From assembly GCF_009617875.1 (NCBI RefSeq), contig NZ_BLAV01000001.1, positions 3,100,001 through 3,164,000 on the forward strand: a DNA stretch of 64,000 nt. The letters run 5' to 3'. The notes beneath the pieces were generated by a model. The model was not told the origin of the DNA. It ran no database searches and worked only from the letters and a program-made list of their open reading frames with translations. The translations under genes and the position numbers were made by a program. The number at the start of each line of letters is the position of its first letter. Position 1 is the first letter of the stretch. The stretch is from Prolixibacter sp. NT017 (lineage in GTDB: Bacteria > Bacteroidota > Bacteroidia > Bacteroidales > Prolixibacteraceae). This document shows positions 28,310-37,337 of the stretch, piece after piece.

Positions 28310-29184
28310 TTGACCATGCTTTTCAGCTTGCTGTAAATTTTTATGGTTTCCACTGCTTCCTTCACATCGTGTACCCGCAGGATATCAGCTCCACCCATCA
28401 GCGCCAGGGTATTTAACACCGTCGTCGCATTCAGGCTTTCTTCCGCGGATGTTCCGAGATATTTCCAAATCATCGACTTACGCGAAACTCCTACCAAAAG
28501 CGGAAACTGAAACAATCCAAAAGAATCGAGCCGGTTCATCAGATCAAAATTATGATCGATCGATTTTCCGAAGCCAAATCCGGGATCTAATATAACGTCT
28601 TTTACTCCCAGTAGTTTTAGTTGCTGAACCCTTTCGGCAAAAAACATCAGGATTTCCTGTACCACATCGTCGTATTGCGGATTCTTCTGCATGGTTTGCG
28701 GAGTACCCTGAATGTGCATCATGATGTACGGAACGCCCAGCTCGGCTACCGTTTCAAACATCTTGTCATCCATGGTTCCGCCGGAAATATCGTTGATAAT
28801 GCATGGCCCTTCTTCAGCGATAACTTCGCGGGCCACCGAAGCCCTAAAGGTATCGATGGAAATGATGGCGTCCGGAAATTCTTTACGAACCAGGCCGACG
28901 GCTGATTTCAGCTTGCTGGCTTCTTCGGGCGCTGGTATATCCATCGCTCCGGGACGCGTCGAATAAGCGCCAATGTCGATAATTTCGCCTTCTTCTTCCA
29001 GTATCTTTTCCGCCCTTTTCAGGATAGCCTTGTGACTTACATATTTCCCGCCATCGAAAAAAGAATCGGGCGTTACGTTCAGGATGCCCATGACCATCGG
29101 ATGATCGATTTCAATCAACCGTCCATCGAGTGTGATGGTTTTCTTCCGGGAATAGAAAGGTTCTTTTTTACGCGTAAACAGCAT
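28306..29184 (-). CDS. folP: Dihydropteroate synthase
   Basis: Condenses p-aminobenzoate with the pterin pyrophosphate in folate synthesis; the sulfonamide target. TIM-barrel motifs: MGILNVTPDSFFDGG, INDISGG, DPGFGFGKS and LVGVSRKSM, with RVHDVKE near the end. The frame extends to a TTG at 29226, but the ATG at 29184 (MLFTRKKEPF) is preferred. It is first in the folP-cdaA-mscS operon, an order conserved in Bacteroidota. Confidence 0.95.
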   Translation of the reverse strand: MLFTRKKEPFYSRKKTITLDGRLIEIDHPMVMGILNVTPDSFFDGGKYVSHKAILKRAEKILEEEGEIIDIGAYSTRPGAMDIPAPEEASKLKSAVGLVRKEFPDAIISIDTFRASVAREVIAEEGPCIINDISGGTMDDKMFETVAELGVPYIMMHIQGTPQTMQKNPQYDDVVQEILMFFAERVQQLKLLGVKDVILDPGFGFGKSIDHNFDLMNRLDSFGLFQFPLLVGVSRKSMIWKYLGTSAEESLNATTVLNTLALMGGADILRVHDVKEAVETIKIYSKLKSMVK

Positions 29185-29256
29185 AGAATTTCTTTTCAAA
29201 CGGCGTTTCCAAAACGCGTTCCACAAAAGCAGACGCAGGTCCGGAGCACCTTTCTA

Positions 29257-29264
29257 CAAAAGTA
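29257..29264 (-). promoter_or_regulatory. -7 box of the folP-cdaA-mscS operon
   Basis: TACTTTTG on the minus strand matches TAnnTTTG, giving a leader of about 66 nt to the 29184 ATG. Confidence 0.55.
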
Positions 29265-29328
29265 AAAATAAATTGGCACGCCGATTTTCATATTTTTATA
29301 CTTTTATGGTTCATTTCAACAGGAAACT

Positions 29329-29871
29329 ATGGAGAAGACGGCTCAGCAATTCGATCATATTATCAGCATTTGCCACGATTTGTTTGTCAACAAGATGCGC
29401 GATTACGGAACCGCGTGGCGTATCCTGCGTCCCCGTTCTATGACGGACCAGATTTACATTAAGGCGCAACGCATCCGTAGCATTGAGGAGAAAGGAGTTT
29501 CCAAAATAAATGAAGACGAACGGGCCGAGTTCATTGGCATCATCAACTACTGCTCCATGGCGCTTATCCAGCTCGAGCTGGGCCCCTCGGAAGAAGAACT
29601 GCCGGCCGATATTACTGAACGGATGTTTTTGGAAAACCTGGAAAAAGCCAAAACGCTGATGCTTGACAAAAATCACGATTATGGTGAAGCCTGGCGACAG
29701 ATGCGCATCAGTTCGTTTACCGATCTCATCCTGATGAAACTGAAACGAACCAAACAGATTGAAGACAACCAGGGGAAAACTCTGGTATCGGAAGGCATTG
29801 AAGCCAACTACCTCGACATTATTAACTACGCCATTTTTGCGATGGTGAAACTCGAATTTGGCGAAGAATGA
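29329..29871 (+). CDS. DUF1599 protein with internal duplication
   Basis: A 180-residue soluble, helical protein made of two related halves: KMRDYGTAWRILRPRSMTDQI (about 22-42) matches KNHDYGEAWRQMRISSFTDLI (about 112-132), and IGIINYCSMALIQLELG matches LDIINYAIFAMVKLEFG. DUF1599 is linked in the literature with nucleotide-modification-associated domains, but no reaction is established to my knowledge. The stop overlaps the next gene by 4 bp (ATGA). The order DUF1599, BT_3928, tpiA recurs in this phylum. Confidence 0.85.
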   Translation: MEKTAQQFDHIISICHDLFVNKMRDYGTAWRILRPRSMTDQIYIKAQRIRSIEEKGVSKINEDERAEFIGIINYCSMALIQLELGPSEEELPADITERMFLENLEKAKTLMLDKNHDYGEAWRQMRISSFTDLILMKLKRTKQIEDNQGKTLVSEGIEANYLDIINYAIFAMVKLEFGEE

Positions 29872-31028
29872 TGAAGTGGCTCCGCAATATCAGTAGAATC
29901 CTGGTCGGCCTGGTTTTTATTTTTTCAGGCTTCGTTAAAGGAATCGATCCGTGGGGCGGAACGTATAAAATCACCGATTACTTCTACGCTTTCCATCTCG
30001 ATTTCCTGGTTCCACTTGCACTGCCACTTTCTTTTATTCTTTCATTTGCTGAATTTGCCATCGGGGTTGGACTTCTGAGCGGAAGATTTCTCCGCTTTTT
30101 CTCCTGGCTGGCGCTTATCTTTATGAGCTTTTTCACGCCGCTGACCCTTTATCTGGCGTTAACCAACCCGGTAACCGATTGCGGCTGCTTCGGCGACGCA
30201 CTCGTGATAACCAACTGGCAAACGTTTTATAAAAATATTATCCTTATCACCCTGGCGATTATTCTCTTCGACGGAAGGCGGAAAGCTGACCACCCGGTAA
30301 AAAGAAAACCGGGCCGGGTAATTTTCTCCGGGCTTATCCTTACTTATATCGTTTTGGTCACCTGGTCGTACAATCACTTGCCGATTATCGATTTCAGACC
30401 GTACAAGGTGGGTGTAAATATTTCAAAAGCCATGGAAATTCCGCCGGATGCGCCGCACGATGTTTACGAAAACAACTTCTACTACAAGAATAAGAAGACC
30501 GGTGAAGTCAAAAAGTTCTCGGAGAAAAATATTCCGTGGCGCGATTCACTTACGTGGGAATTTCAATCAATGGACCAACCGGTTCTGGTGAAAAGAGGAT
30601 ACGTTCCGCCCATTCACGACTTTTCGATTCAAACACCACAGGGCGACGACGTAACCGATTACTTTCTGAAAGACGACAACTACACTTTTATGCTGGTAGC
30701 ATACGACCTGCAAAAATCGTCGACCAAAAATCAGGAACGCATCAATGTATTGGCGAAATGGGCAGAAGCAAAAGGATACAACTTTATTTGCCTTACCGCT
30801 TCGCTGGAAAGCGAACAACAGGCTTTTATCGGAAAAACCCAGGCTCCCTATCCGTTCCTCTCAACCGATGAAATTACCCTCAAAACCATGATTCGTTCCA
30901 ACCCGGGACTCATCCTGACGTACAAAGGAACCATTCTGGGCAAGTGGCATTACAACGACATCCCCGATTCTGTTGCCTTCAGGAAAGATATTCTACCGGA
31001 AATGAATAAAAAGTTAAATAAGAACTAA
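29868..31028 (+). CDS. BT_3928-family DoxX/MauE-like membrane protein
   Basis: A 386-residue inner-membrane protein. The first 150 residues form a DoxX/MauE-like four-helix unit with the Cys motif TDCGCFGD (about 103). After another helix (about 150-170) comes a periplasmic or cytoplasmic tail of about 210 residues with a fold that could be thioredoxin-like (YTFMLVAYDLQKSS), but without a CxxC. A role in thiol redox is suggested by MauE relatives only. Translationally coupled to the DUF1599 gene; tpiA follows after its own promoter. Confidence 0.85.
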   Translation: MMKWLRNISRILVGLVFIFSGFVKGIDPWGGTYKITDYFYAFHLDFLVPLALPLSFILSFAEFAIGVGLLSGRFLRFFSWLALIFMSFFTPLTLYLALTNPVTDCGCFGDALVITNWQTFYKNIILITLAIILFDGRRKADHPVKRKPGRVIFSGLILTYIVLVTWSYNHLPIIDFRPYKVGVNISKAMEIPPDAPHDVYENNFYYKNKKTGEVKKFSEKNIPWRDSLTWEFQSMDQPVLVKRGYVPPIHDFSIQTPQGDDVTDYFLKDDNYTFMLVAYDLQKSSTKNQERINVLAKWAEAKGYNFICLTASLESEQQAFIGKTQAPYPFLSTDEITLKTMIRSNPGLILTYKGTILGKWHYNDIPDSVAFRKDILPEMNKKLNKN

Positions 31029-31065
31029 GCCGTTTCAGGTATTTTCAACTTCGACGGGATGTTTT

Positions 31066-31073
31066 TATCTTTG
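31066..31073 (+). promoter_or_regulatory. -7 box of tpiA
   Basis: TATCTTTG, a perfect TAnnTTTG match, with a leader of about 48 nt to the tpiA ATG. Confidence 0.65.
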
Positions 31074-31127
31074 TCGTCAGTTTAATAAACTGAATAGCAA
31101 CCATTCATCATTTTAAATAAAACCACA

Positions 31128-31886
31128 ATGAGAAAGAAGATTGTAGCCGGAAACTGGAAATGTAATACCAACCTGCAAGAAGGTGTTGAACTGGCCAAAG
31201 CCGTTAACGAACTGGTCGTTAGCAAAGGCGATAAAGATGTAGTAGTTGTATTGGGAACTCCCTTTACCCATCTTACCAAAGTTGTTGAAAGTGTTGATGC
31301 CAGCCGCGTTGGCGTTTCTGCACAAAACTGCGCAGCCGAAGCCAAAGGTGCCTTCACGGGAGAGGTTTCTGCAGAAATGGTAAAATCAACCGGTGCAACT
31401 TACGTGATTCTCGGACACTCCGAGCGTCGTGAATATTACAACGAAACCAGTGAAATTCTCAACAAAAAAGTAGCGCTGACACTGGAAAATGGTTTGACTC
31501 CGATTTATTGCTGCGGTGAGCCGCTGGAAATCCGCGAAGCTGAAAAGGAGAACGATTTCGTGAAAAAACAGCTGGATGAAACCGTCTTCCAACTTCCGGT
31601 TGACGAATTCAAAAAACTGGTTATCGCTTACGAACCTATCTGGGCTATCGGTACCGGAAAAACGGCTTCAACCGAGCAGGCACAGGATATGCTGGCTTAT
31701 ATTCGCAGCCTTATTGCTGACAAATTCGGTAAAGATGTTGCTGAAGAAATTTCTATCCTTTACGGTGGTTCATGCAAAGCAAGCAACGCTCCTGAACTCT
31801 TCTCTCAGCCTGACATCGACGGTGGTTTGATTGGCGGTGCTTCGCTGAAAGCTGAAGAATTCCTCGGAATTATCAATGCATATTAA
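31128..31886 (+). CDS. tpiA: Triosephosphate isomerase
   Basis: Interconverts dihydroxyacetone phosphate and glyceraldehyde 3-phosphate. Complete TIM barrel of 252 residues: AGNWKCN (Asn/Lys, residue 6), the catalytic His in VILGHSERR (about 98), the catalytic Glu in [15 protein letters not shown] (about 168) and the phosphate loop GGLIGGASL. Confidence 0.98.
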   Translation: MRKKIVAGNWKCNTNLQEGVELAKAVNELVVSKGDKDVVVVLGTPFTHLTKVVESVDASRVGVSAQNCAAEAKGAFTGEVSAEMVKSTGATYVILGHSERREYYNETSEILNKKVALTLENGLTPIYCCGEPLEIREAEKENDFVKKQLDETVFQLPVDEFKKLVIAYEPIWAIGTGKTASTEQAQDMLAYIRSLIADKFGKDVAEEISILYGGSCKASNAPELFSQPDIDGGLIGGASLKAEEFLGIINAY

Positions 31887-31937
31887 GAAATAACAGCTGC
31901 GATAATTGTCGTAACTGATTTTTCTTCAGGATATAAC

Positions 31938-31971
31938 GGTGATTGAAACATATGTTTCGGTCGCCTTTTTT
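31938..31971 (+). terminator. Terminator of tpiA
   Basis: A 12-bp stem GGTGATTGAAAC/GTTTCGGTCGCC with wobble pairs, ATAT loop and T6 tail. Confidence 0.85.
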
Positions 31972-32052
31972 ATTTTATGAGCATTTTGGCTAATGAATTG
32001 TTATTATTCAACGAATAGCTATTAAATTGCATCTAAGTAGATATATGAGCTT

Positions 32053-34770
32053 ATGAGCAAACCTGTTTTCATACCAACATTTATTCGTCTGCTTCTGTTC
32101 TCGGTTATTCTTTTTCTGCCAGATATAGCTAATTCACAACAACTGAAAGGAAAAATCACCGACGAGAAAGGAGCGCCTATTCCCTATGCTACCGTTTTTA
32201 TCAAGGAGCTTTCGCAGGGAACGACCAGCAATGTCAATGGGAAATACGGCATCGATGTGCCGGAAGGAACCTATACCGTTATATACCGAAGCCTGGGATA
32301 TGCGCCACAAAATATCAAAGTGAAGGTCAACACGAAGCCGGTTACAAAAGATATCACCATGGTCGACCAGGTTCATCAACTCCGAGAAATCAGGGTTTAT
32401 GGTAATGGCGAAGACCCGGCTTATTCGATTATGCGACATGTTATCGGGCTGTCCAACTTCCACAAAAACCAGGTCGAATCGTACAAAGCCGATGTTTACC
32501 TGAGAGGTACTGTCCATTTTCAAAAGGTATCGCGAATTATCCGTAATCAACTGCGCAAACAAAAAGTGGAAGTGAAGTCGGGCGACACGTTCGTCGACGA
32601 AACATACAGCACCATTACCTTCGATGCACCCGACCATTACAAACAGGTGATTAAGTCGGTCAACTCGACCTTTCCGGACATTGTCGATTTTCCGGTCATG
32701 AAATTTTTTGCTGCCAGCCTGTACGATGACAATATCGATATCCTGATTTCGCCATTGGGACGCAACGCCTTTAACCACTACAAATACGTTTACGAAGGAT
32801 TTAGTTACGAAGGCGATTATACCATCGACAAAATTAAAGTCATTCCGCGCCGGCGTAGTAAGCAACTTTTTTCAGGGTACATCTACATCATCGATGGCTT
32901 GTGGTGCCTTCACAGCGCCGATTTGAATTTCGATACGCCTTTCGGTGAAGTGAATGTCCGTCAGGTTTTCGACGAGGTAAAACCGGGTGTATGGATGCCG
33001 GTAGGTCACAATTATGCTTTCGAAGGCGGCGTTTTGGGTGTAAAAGGCAGTGTTCATTTCGGCGGTTCGGTAAAATACCGCGACGTTGTTTTGAATCCGC
33101 GGCTCATTGCTGTCAACCCGATAAATACGATGCCGCAGTTCGCTGGAAAAGCTAAAGCTGAAGCCGAAAACAAAACGGAAGCCAAACCCGAAACGGACAA
33201 AGAAGATTCGGTCGAGGAAGCGACGAATGAACCGTTGGGACACGAGGTGAAAGACGGAAAGCGTGTGGCAAAAATGGCAGAAATCCTCAACAAGGAGAAT
33301 ATCACCAACCGCGACATGAACAAGCTTTCACGCCTGATGTCACGAGAGGCGAAAATTGCCAATGACGATGAAGAACAATCGCTCGAGCTAAAAGATAAAA
33401 ACCAGAAGGTAATCGTTTCAGGAGCCGCCGATAAAGATTCGTCGTACTGGAACGAAATCAGGCCGATTCCGTTGACCGAAAACGAAAAAGAGAGTTTTGA
33501 GAAACGTGACTCACTGGAAAATTCTCCCCGGAAAAAATTATTTGGGTCATCAAAAAAAGGGAATAAGTTGCTTTCGGGATATCTCGGCCCGCTTTTCACC
33601 GGCAAACGATGGACGAACCGCGATACCAGCTTTCATGTCTCCTATCCGGGAATCCTCAACCTAAAATCGGTTGGTTTCAACGCAGTCGACGGATGGAAAA
33701 TTCATCAGGAAATTACATTTAATAAAACCGGACGTCCCGGTCATGCATTTTGGTTTACTCCATGGGGAACGTGGGCCATCAACCGAAAAGCTGTTTTATG
33801 GGGTGGAAAAACGGCCCTGACCTATGCCCCTATGCGCCGCGCCATTGCCAATCTCGATTTTGGCCGGAAAACCAAAGATTTCAACAGTCTTTATGCAGTC
33901 GATCCGTTTATCAACGCGGTAGCTTCACTTTTTGCCAAAGAAAACTATGCCCGCTATTACGAAAACCGTTTTGTCAATTTTCGTAACCGGATAGATCTAG
34001 CCAATGGCTTGGTCTTTTACACCGGATTTAGTTGGAATGACCGGCGCCGGTTGGAGAACTCGACCAATTATTCCTTTTTCAGAACGGATGTTGATTACAT
34101 GAATAATCTTCCGCACAATCACGTGGTAACCGATGCAAATCTGAATAGCCAAATCAACACAGTACTGAAACTAAAAGTCGAGTACACGCCACGCTATTAT
34201 TACCGGGTAAAAGATGGCGTGAAAGAGATGGCCCATTCCGATTTCCCAACATTCTGGTTCCAGTACAATAAGGGTATCAAAGGGTTGTTCAACAGCACGG
34301 CCGATTTCGATTACCTGGAGGCAGGACTTACGCAAGGCATCCACCTAAATTCGGCGACCAGCTTCACGTATGAAATACGGGGTGGTTGGTTCCCGAATAA
34401 CGAGCACATCCATTTCGCCGATTTCTCGCAAACCAACAGCCAGCCCTCGCCGGTATTATTCGAGGAATTCAGGCACGGATTCTTTACTCCGGGCTATTAC
34501 GAACTGAGGACCGATGATCGATTTGTCGAAGCACACGTTTCGTACAAAGCACCCTATATTTTACTGAAGTACCTACCGGGAATCAGTAATACACTTTGGC
34601 GCGAACTGGTATGGGCAGGCTATTACAAGATGCCTAATCACCCTCAGTATACCGAAGTTGGTTACTCGTTAATTGAAGTATTATTCAACGGAAATATAGG
34701 CGTGTTTGCCGGATTCGACGACTGGCATTACAGCCGCATCGGCATGAACCTGGTGATTCGCATTTATTAA
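32053..34770 (+). CDS. DUF5686 outer-membrane protein with carboxypeptidase-like regulatory domain
   Basis: A 905-residue exported protein. After a signal peptide (to about residue 28, ending ANSQQ) comes a CarboxypepD_reg-like beta sandwich (about 29-110, KGKITDEKGAPIPYATVFI). The remainder is DUF5686, with an acidic Lys/Glu-rich insert (about 360-410) and a C-terminal half rich in aromatic strands ending MNLVIRIY, as in outer-membrane beta barrels. The architecture resembles TonB-dependent proteins but has no plug domain. Function unknown. It stands alone between tpiA and prmA. Confidence 0.88.
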   Translation: MSKPVFIPTFIRLLLFSVILFLPDIANSQQLKGKITDEKGAPIPYATVFIKELSQGTTSNVNGKYGIDVPEGTYTVIYRSLGYAPQNIKVKVNTKPVTKDITMVDQVHQLREIRVYGNGEDPAYSIMRHVIGLSNFHKNQVESYKADVYLRGTVHFQKVSRIIRNQLRKQKVEVKSGDTFVDETYSTITFDAPDHYKQVIKSVNSTFPDIVDFPVMKFFAASLYDDNIDILISPLGRNAFNHYKYVYEGFSYEGDYTIDKIKVIPRRRSKQLFSGYIYIIDGLWCLHSADLNFDTPFGEVNVRQVFDEVKPGVWMPVGHNYAFEGGVLGVKGSVHFGGSVKYRDVVLNPRLIAVNPINTMPQFAGKAKAEAENKTEAKPETDKEDSVEEATNEPLGHEVKDGKRVAKMAEILNKENITNRDMNKLSRLMSREAKIANDDEEQSLELKDKNQKVIVSGAADKDSSYWNEIRPIPLTENEKESFEKRDSLENSPRKKLFGSSKKGNKLLSGYLGPLFTGKRWTNRDTSFHVSYPGILNLKSVGFNAVDGWKIHQEITFNKTGRPGHAFWFTPWGTWAINRKAVLWGGKTALTYAPMRRAIANLDFGRKTKDFNSLYAVDPFINAVASLFAKENYARYYENRFVNFRNRIDLANGLVFYTGFSWNDRRRLENSTNYSFFRTDVDYMNNLPHNHVVTDANLNSQINTVLKLKVEYTPRYYYRVKDGVKEMAHSDFPTFWFQYNKGIKGLFNSTADFDYLEAGLTQGIHLNSATSFTYEIRGGWFPNNEHIHFADFSQTNSQPSPVLFEEFRHGFFTPGYYELRTDDRFVEAHVSYKAPYILLKYLPGISNTLWRELVWAGYYKMPNHPQYTEVGYSLIEVLFNGNIGVFAGFDDWHYSRIGMNLVIRIY

Positions 34771-34793
34771 TACCGTTATTCCAACGAAATTCG

Positions 34794-34801
34794 CATCTTT
34801 G
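34794..34801 (+). promoter_or_regulatory. Near-match -7 box of prmA
   Basis: CATCTTTG departs from TAnnTTTG at one base, 20 bp before the prmA ATG. Confidence 0.3.
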
Positions 34802-34820
34802 ACAGCTAAATTTTATTGCA

Positions 34821-35657
34821 ATGGAATACACCAAAGTCAGTTGTTTTCCGGAACCGGATTCCGAAACCAACCGTGAAATATTAACGGCTCTATTGGGCGA
34901 GCTGGGCTTCGAAAGTTTCAGCGAAACAGAAGAGGCCGTTGAAGCATTCATCCCTTCCTCGGCCTACCGTGAAGAGTTGCTGCAAGATGAGAGTCTGATC
35001 AACAATCCATTGTTTAAAGTGCGGTTTCAAACCGAAATTATCCCCGACCAAAACTGGAATGAGGTGTGGGAGAAAAACTATTTCCAACCCTTGCTGGTAG
35101 AAAACCGTTGTCTGATCAGAGCTCCATTCCATAAAGATACACCGAGGGCTGAATATGAAATTGTGATTGACCCGCGCATGGCATTTGGTACCGGTAATCA
35201 TGAGACCACTTACCTCATGATTTCGGCTATTCTGCAACAGGATTTACAAGGCAAACAAGTGCTTGATATGGGATGTGGAACCGGCATTCTGGGCATTTTG
35301 GCCTCCATGCGAGGCGCTGACATGGTGAAAGCCATCGATATCGATGAGTGGTCTTACAAAAACACGCTCGAGAATGCCGAGATCAACAACATCACGAATA
35401 TCGATGTGGCGCAGGGCGATGCGAGCCTGTTGGGAAAACTCAAATTCGATGTGATTTACGCGAACATTCAGCGGAATATTCTGCTTCAGGATTTACCGGT
35501 ATATGCCTCTGTAATGTGCAAAGATGCTGAAATCATCATGAGCGGATTTTATCGGGAAGACTTGCCGGCCATTTCCGCGAAAGCGGAAGAAGTAGGGCTA
35601 AAACCTGCCGGATACGAGGAACGGAACAACTGGGTGGCTGCCCGATTTATTCGCTAA
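34821..35657 (+). CDS. prmA: Ribosomal protein L11 methyltransferase
   Basis: SAM-dependent trimethylation of ribosomal protein L11. The N-terminal substrate-recognition domain (residues 1-75) precedes the Rossmann methyltransferase with AFGTGNHETT (about 118), VLDMGCGTGILG (about 150) and VIYANIQRNIL, where the family usually has N-x-L. Length 278 is standard. The last 11 bp overlap the convergent phosphodiesterase gene. Confidence 0.94.
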   Translation: MEYTKVSCFPEPDSETNREILTALLGELGFESFSETEEAVEAFIPSSAYREELLQDESLINNPLFKVRFQTEIIPDQNWNEVWEKNYFQPLLVENRCLIRAPFHKDTPRAEYEIVIDPRMAFGTGNHETTYLMISAILQQDLQGKQVLDMGCGTGILGILASMRGADMVKAIDIDEWSYKNTLENAEINNITNIDVAQGDASLLGKLKFDVIYANIQRNILLQDLPVYASVMCKDAEIIMSGFYREDLPAISAKAEEVGLKPAGYEERNNWVAARFIR

Positions 35658-36156
35658 AATTTCCGCGACGTCCCATTTCCACTACTTCCAAATCGAAAAT
35701 ACGGGAACCTTCGATGGAAAAGCGCACCAGGGTTCGCACCTGGTGAAATCCCTGCACTCCTGCTGCCCCGGGATTGATGTGCAACAAACCGAGCTTGGGA
35801 TCATTTATCACTTTCAATATATGGGAATGACCGGAGATGAATAATTTGGGAGGATGGTGGTAGATTTCTGGTGTCACGTATCGCTCGTACCTTCCGGGAT
35901 AACCGCCGATGTGCGTCATCCAGACATCCACTTCTTCGCACATAAACCGCTGGTGCAACGGGTATTCCTGCCTGATTTGGTTCCCATCGATATTTCCGTA
36001 GACCGCCCGCAATGGCTTTAAACCAGCTAGCCTATCAACCACTTCCAGGTTACCGATGTCGCCGGCGTGCCAAATTTCATCACATTCCGAAAAGTGATTC
36101 AGAATGGCATCATCCATATATCCATGCGTATCCGATAGCAGACCGATTCGTTTCAT
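35647..36156 (-). CDS. YfcE-family metallophosphoesterase
   Basis: Small calcineurin-like phosphodiesterase, 169 residues. Metal-ligand motifs are all present: LSDTHG (residue 7), WHAGDIGN, YGNIDG, WMTHIG, SGHSH (about 110) and HINPGA. Family members hydrolyse simple phosphodiesters or cyclic nucleotides; the natural substrate is not predictable. Convergent overlap with prmA. Confidence 0.9.
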   Translation of the reverse strand: MKRIGLLSDTHGYMDDAILNHFSECDEIWHAGDIGNLEVVDRLAGLKPLRAVYGNIDGNQIRQEYPLHQRFMCEEVDVWMTHIGGYPGRYERYVTPEIYHHPPKLFISGHSHILKVINDPKLGLLHINPGAAGVQGFHQVRTLVRFSIEGSRIFDLEVVEMGRRGNFSE

Positions 36157-36189
36157 GAGAAAAATTTGCCCGTAAAGATAGTGCGGGAT

Positions 36190-36606
36190 TTATGGCTTTG
36201 AAAATGAAGAAGGCGTTATATTGGGGCCGGCAGTAAGTTGTTGTCCCTGATAGTACGCGACCACGAAGATGAATTTATCTACCCCCTTATTGATAAGATA
36301 AGCGCGATACTGCATGGCATCTTCGAAGCTAAAAAACCGGCCAACAGCATAGCGGTTAAATCCATCGCTACGACTGATATAGAAAGGGCCCGGCACTTTG
36401 GTTCTCCGTGTTAAGATACGTGCATCCTTTACCGGTTTTCGCAGGGCACAAATCTGAATCCGGTACATGATCCCGTTGTCTAAGTTTCCCGAAGCTTTCA
36501 GAGTCACACCCTTTGCTGTTTCGCCCGGCGATGCCTGCGTGGTTGCATCTGAAGGGGCGGCGAAAGCAACACAGATACCGATAAAAAGGATTAGTAAACG
36601 TATCAA
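36190..36606 (-). CDS. Secreted SPOR-like protein (TTG start)
   Basis: A 138-residue exported protein: hydrophobic signal MIRLLILFIGICVAFA, a short linker, then a domain (YRIQICALRKPV...GFNRYAVGRFFSFEDAMQYRAYL) that looks like a SPOR/sporulation-related repeat, which in other proteins binds denuded glycan. The start codon is TTG, with an in-frame TAA immediately upstream and no ATG before the domain, so translation from TTG is the only way to keep the signal. Function in envelope biology is inferred. Confidence 0.7.
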   Translation of the reverse strand: MIRLLILFIGICVAFAAPSDATTQASPGETAKGVTLKASGNLDNGIMYRIQICALRKPVKDARILTRRTKVPGPFYISRSDGFNRYAVGRFFSFEDAMQYRAYLINKGVDKFIFVVAYYQGQQLTAGPNITPSSFSKP

Positions 36607-36870
36607 TTAGCTGCAAGCTTTGGTTTTCACTAATTTAACTTATTATTGAAATTTCCGCAAAATTCCATTAGTCAAATTATCAGCCGGTTAACTTTCCGCA
36701 GATATGCAGCAGGTCCTATTCACGACTTATTGTGCACTAAACGAGGATAATCCGGCAACCGTTTATTCCGCAGGAGAAATTTCTTTTCCTGATTAAATTA
36801 AAAAACACCGGTCCAGAAAGAAACGGCTGCTGCACTGTTTCGCTACGCCCTAACGGGAATAAACCACATT
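36607..36870. other. Upstream flank of the 41-bp array
   Basis: 264 bp between the SPOR-like gene and the tandem array. No gene, hairpin or clear promoter box seen. Confidence 0.3.
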
Positions 36871-37140
36871 TTGTAGTTGTTTCCCGTAACGTAAAGAGAA
36901 CGAAATACAATTTGTAGTTGCTTCCCTGAACGTAAAATGAACGAAATACAGATTGTACTTGCTCCCTGCAACGTAAAGTGAACGAAGTACAGATTGTAGT
37001 TGTTCCCCGGAAAATAAAGCGGACGAAATACAGATTGTAGTTGCTCCCTTCAACGCAAAGTGAACGAACTACAGATTGTAGCTGCTCCCTCCAACGTAAA
37101 ATGAACCAAATACAGATTGTAGTTTTCTCCCGCGCCCGGT
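36871..37140. repeat. 41-bp tandem minisatellite, six full units plus a partial
   Basis: Units start at 36871, 36912, 36953, 36994, 37035, 37076 and 37117 (partial), each exactly 41 bp apart with no spacers. Each unit begins TTGTAGTTGCTCCCT, contains AACGTAAARTGAACGAA and ends ATACAGA, with a few substitutions per copy and no indels. Read on the minus strand, GTTGCAGGGAGCAAC forms a small inverted repeat. 41 is not a multiple of three, and the lack of stops in the minus-strand frames creates a false long ORF (36737-37228). Confidence 0.95.
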
Positions 37141-37337
37141 CTGGAGCCATCTGCCGTTCGCAGAAGCTTCCCGCAAGGGTAAAAGACGTCGTCGCAGCCG
37201 GCGGTTGCTCTGTAAGCGGGGCCAACAATCTTCTCTAACACTTGAATTCCTCCCGGTTTTCCCTTATTATTGGTGAAAACATCAGAGAAATATCCCGCTG
37301 AACGGAATATTATGCTTCTCATTAAAAATGATATCTC
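37141..37337. other. Leader region before sixA
   Basis: About 200 bp after the array. The partial seventh unit decays into GC-rich sequence. I see no conserved structure or perfect -7 box. Confidence 0.3.

Noticed and set aside
29184..29226. TTG start extending FolP by 14 residues
   Set aside because: The extension is basic and unlike the family; the ATG at 29184 is a better start.
36871..37140. CRISPR array
   Set aside because: Units are contiguous with no unique spacers, and no cas genes are present.
36737..37228. Long minus-strand ORF of 163 codons across the 41-bp array
   Set aside because: The repeat unit happens to lack stops on that strand; a 41-bp period shifts frame at every copy, and no signal or domain is present.
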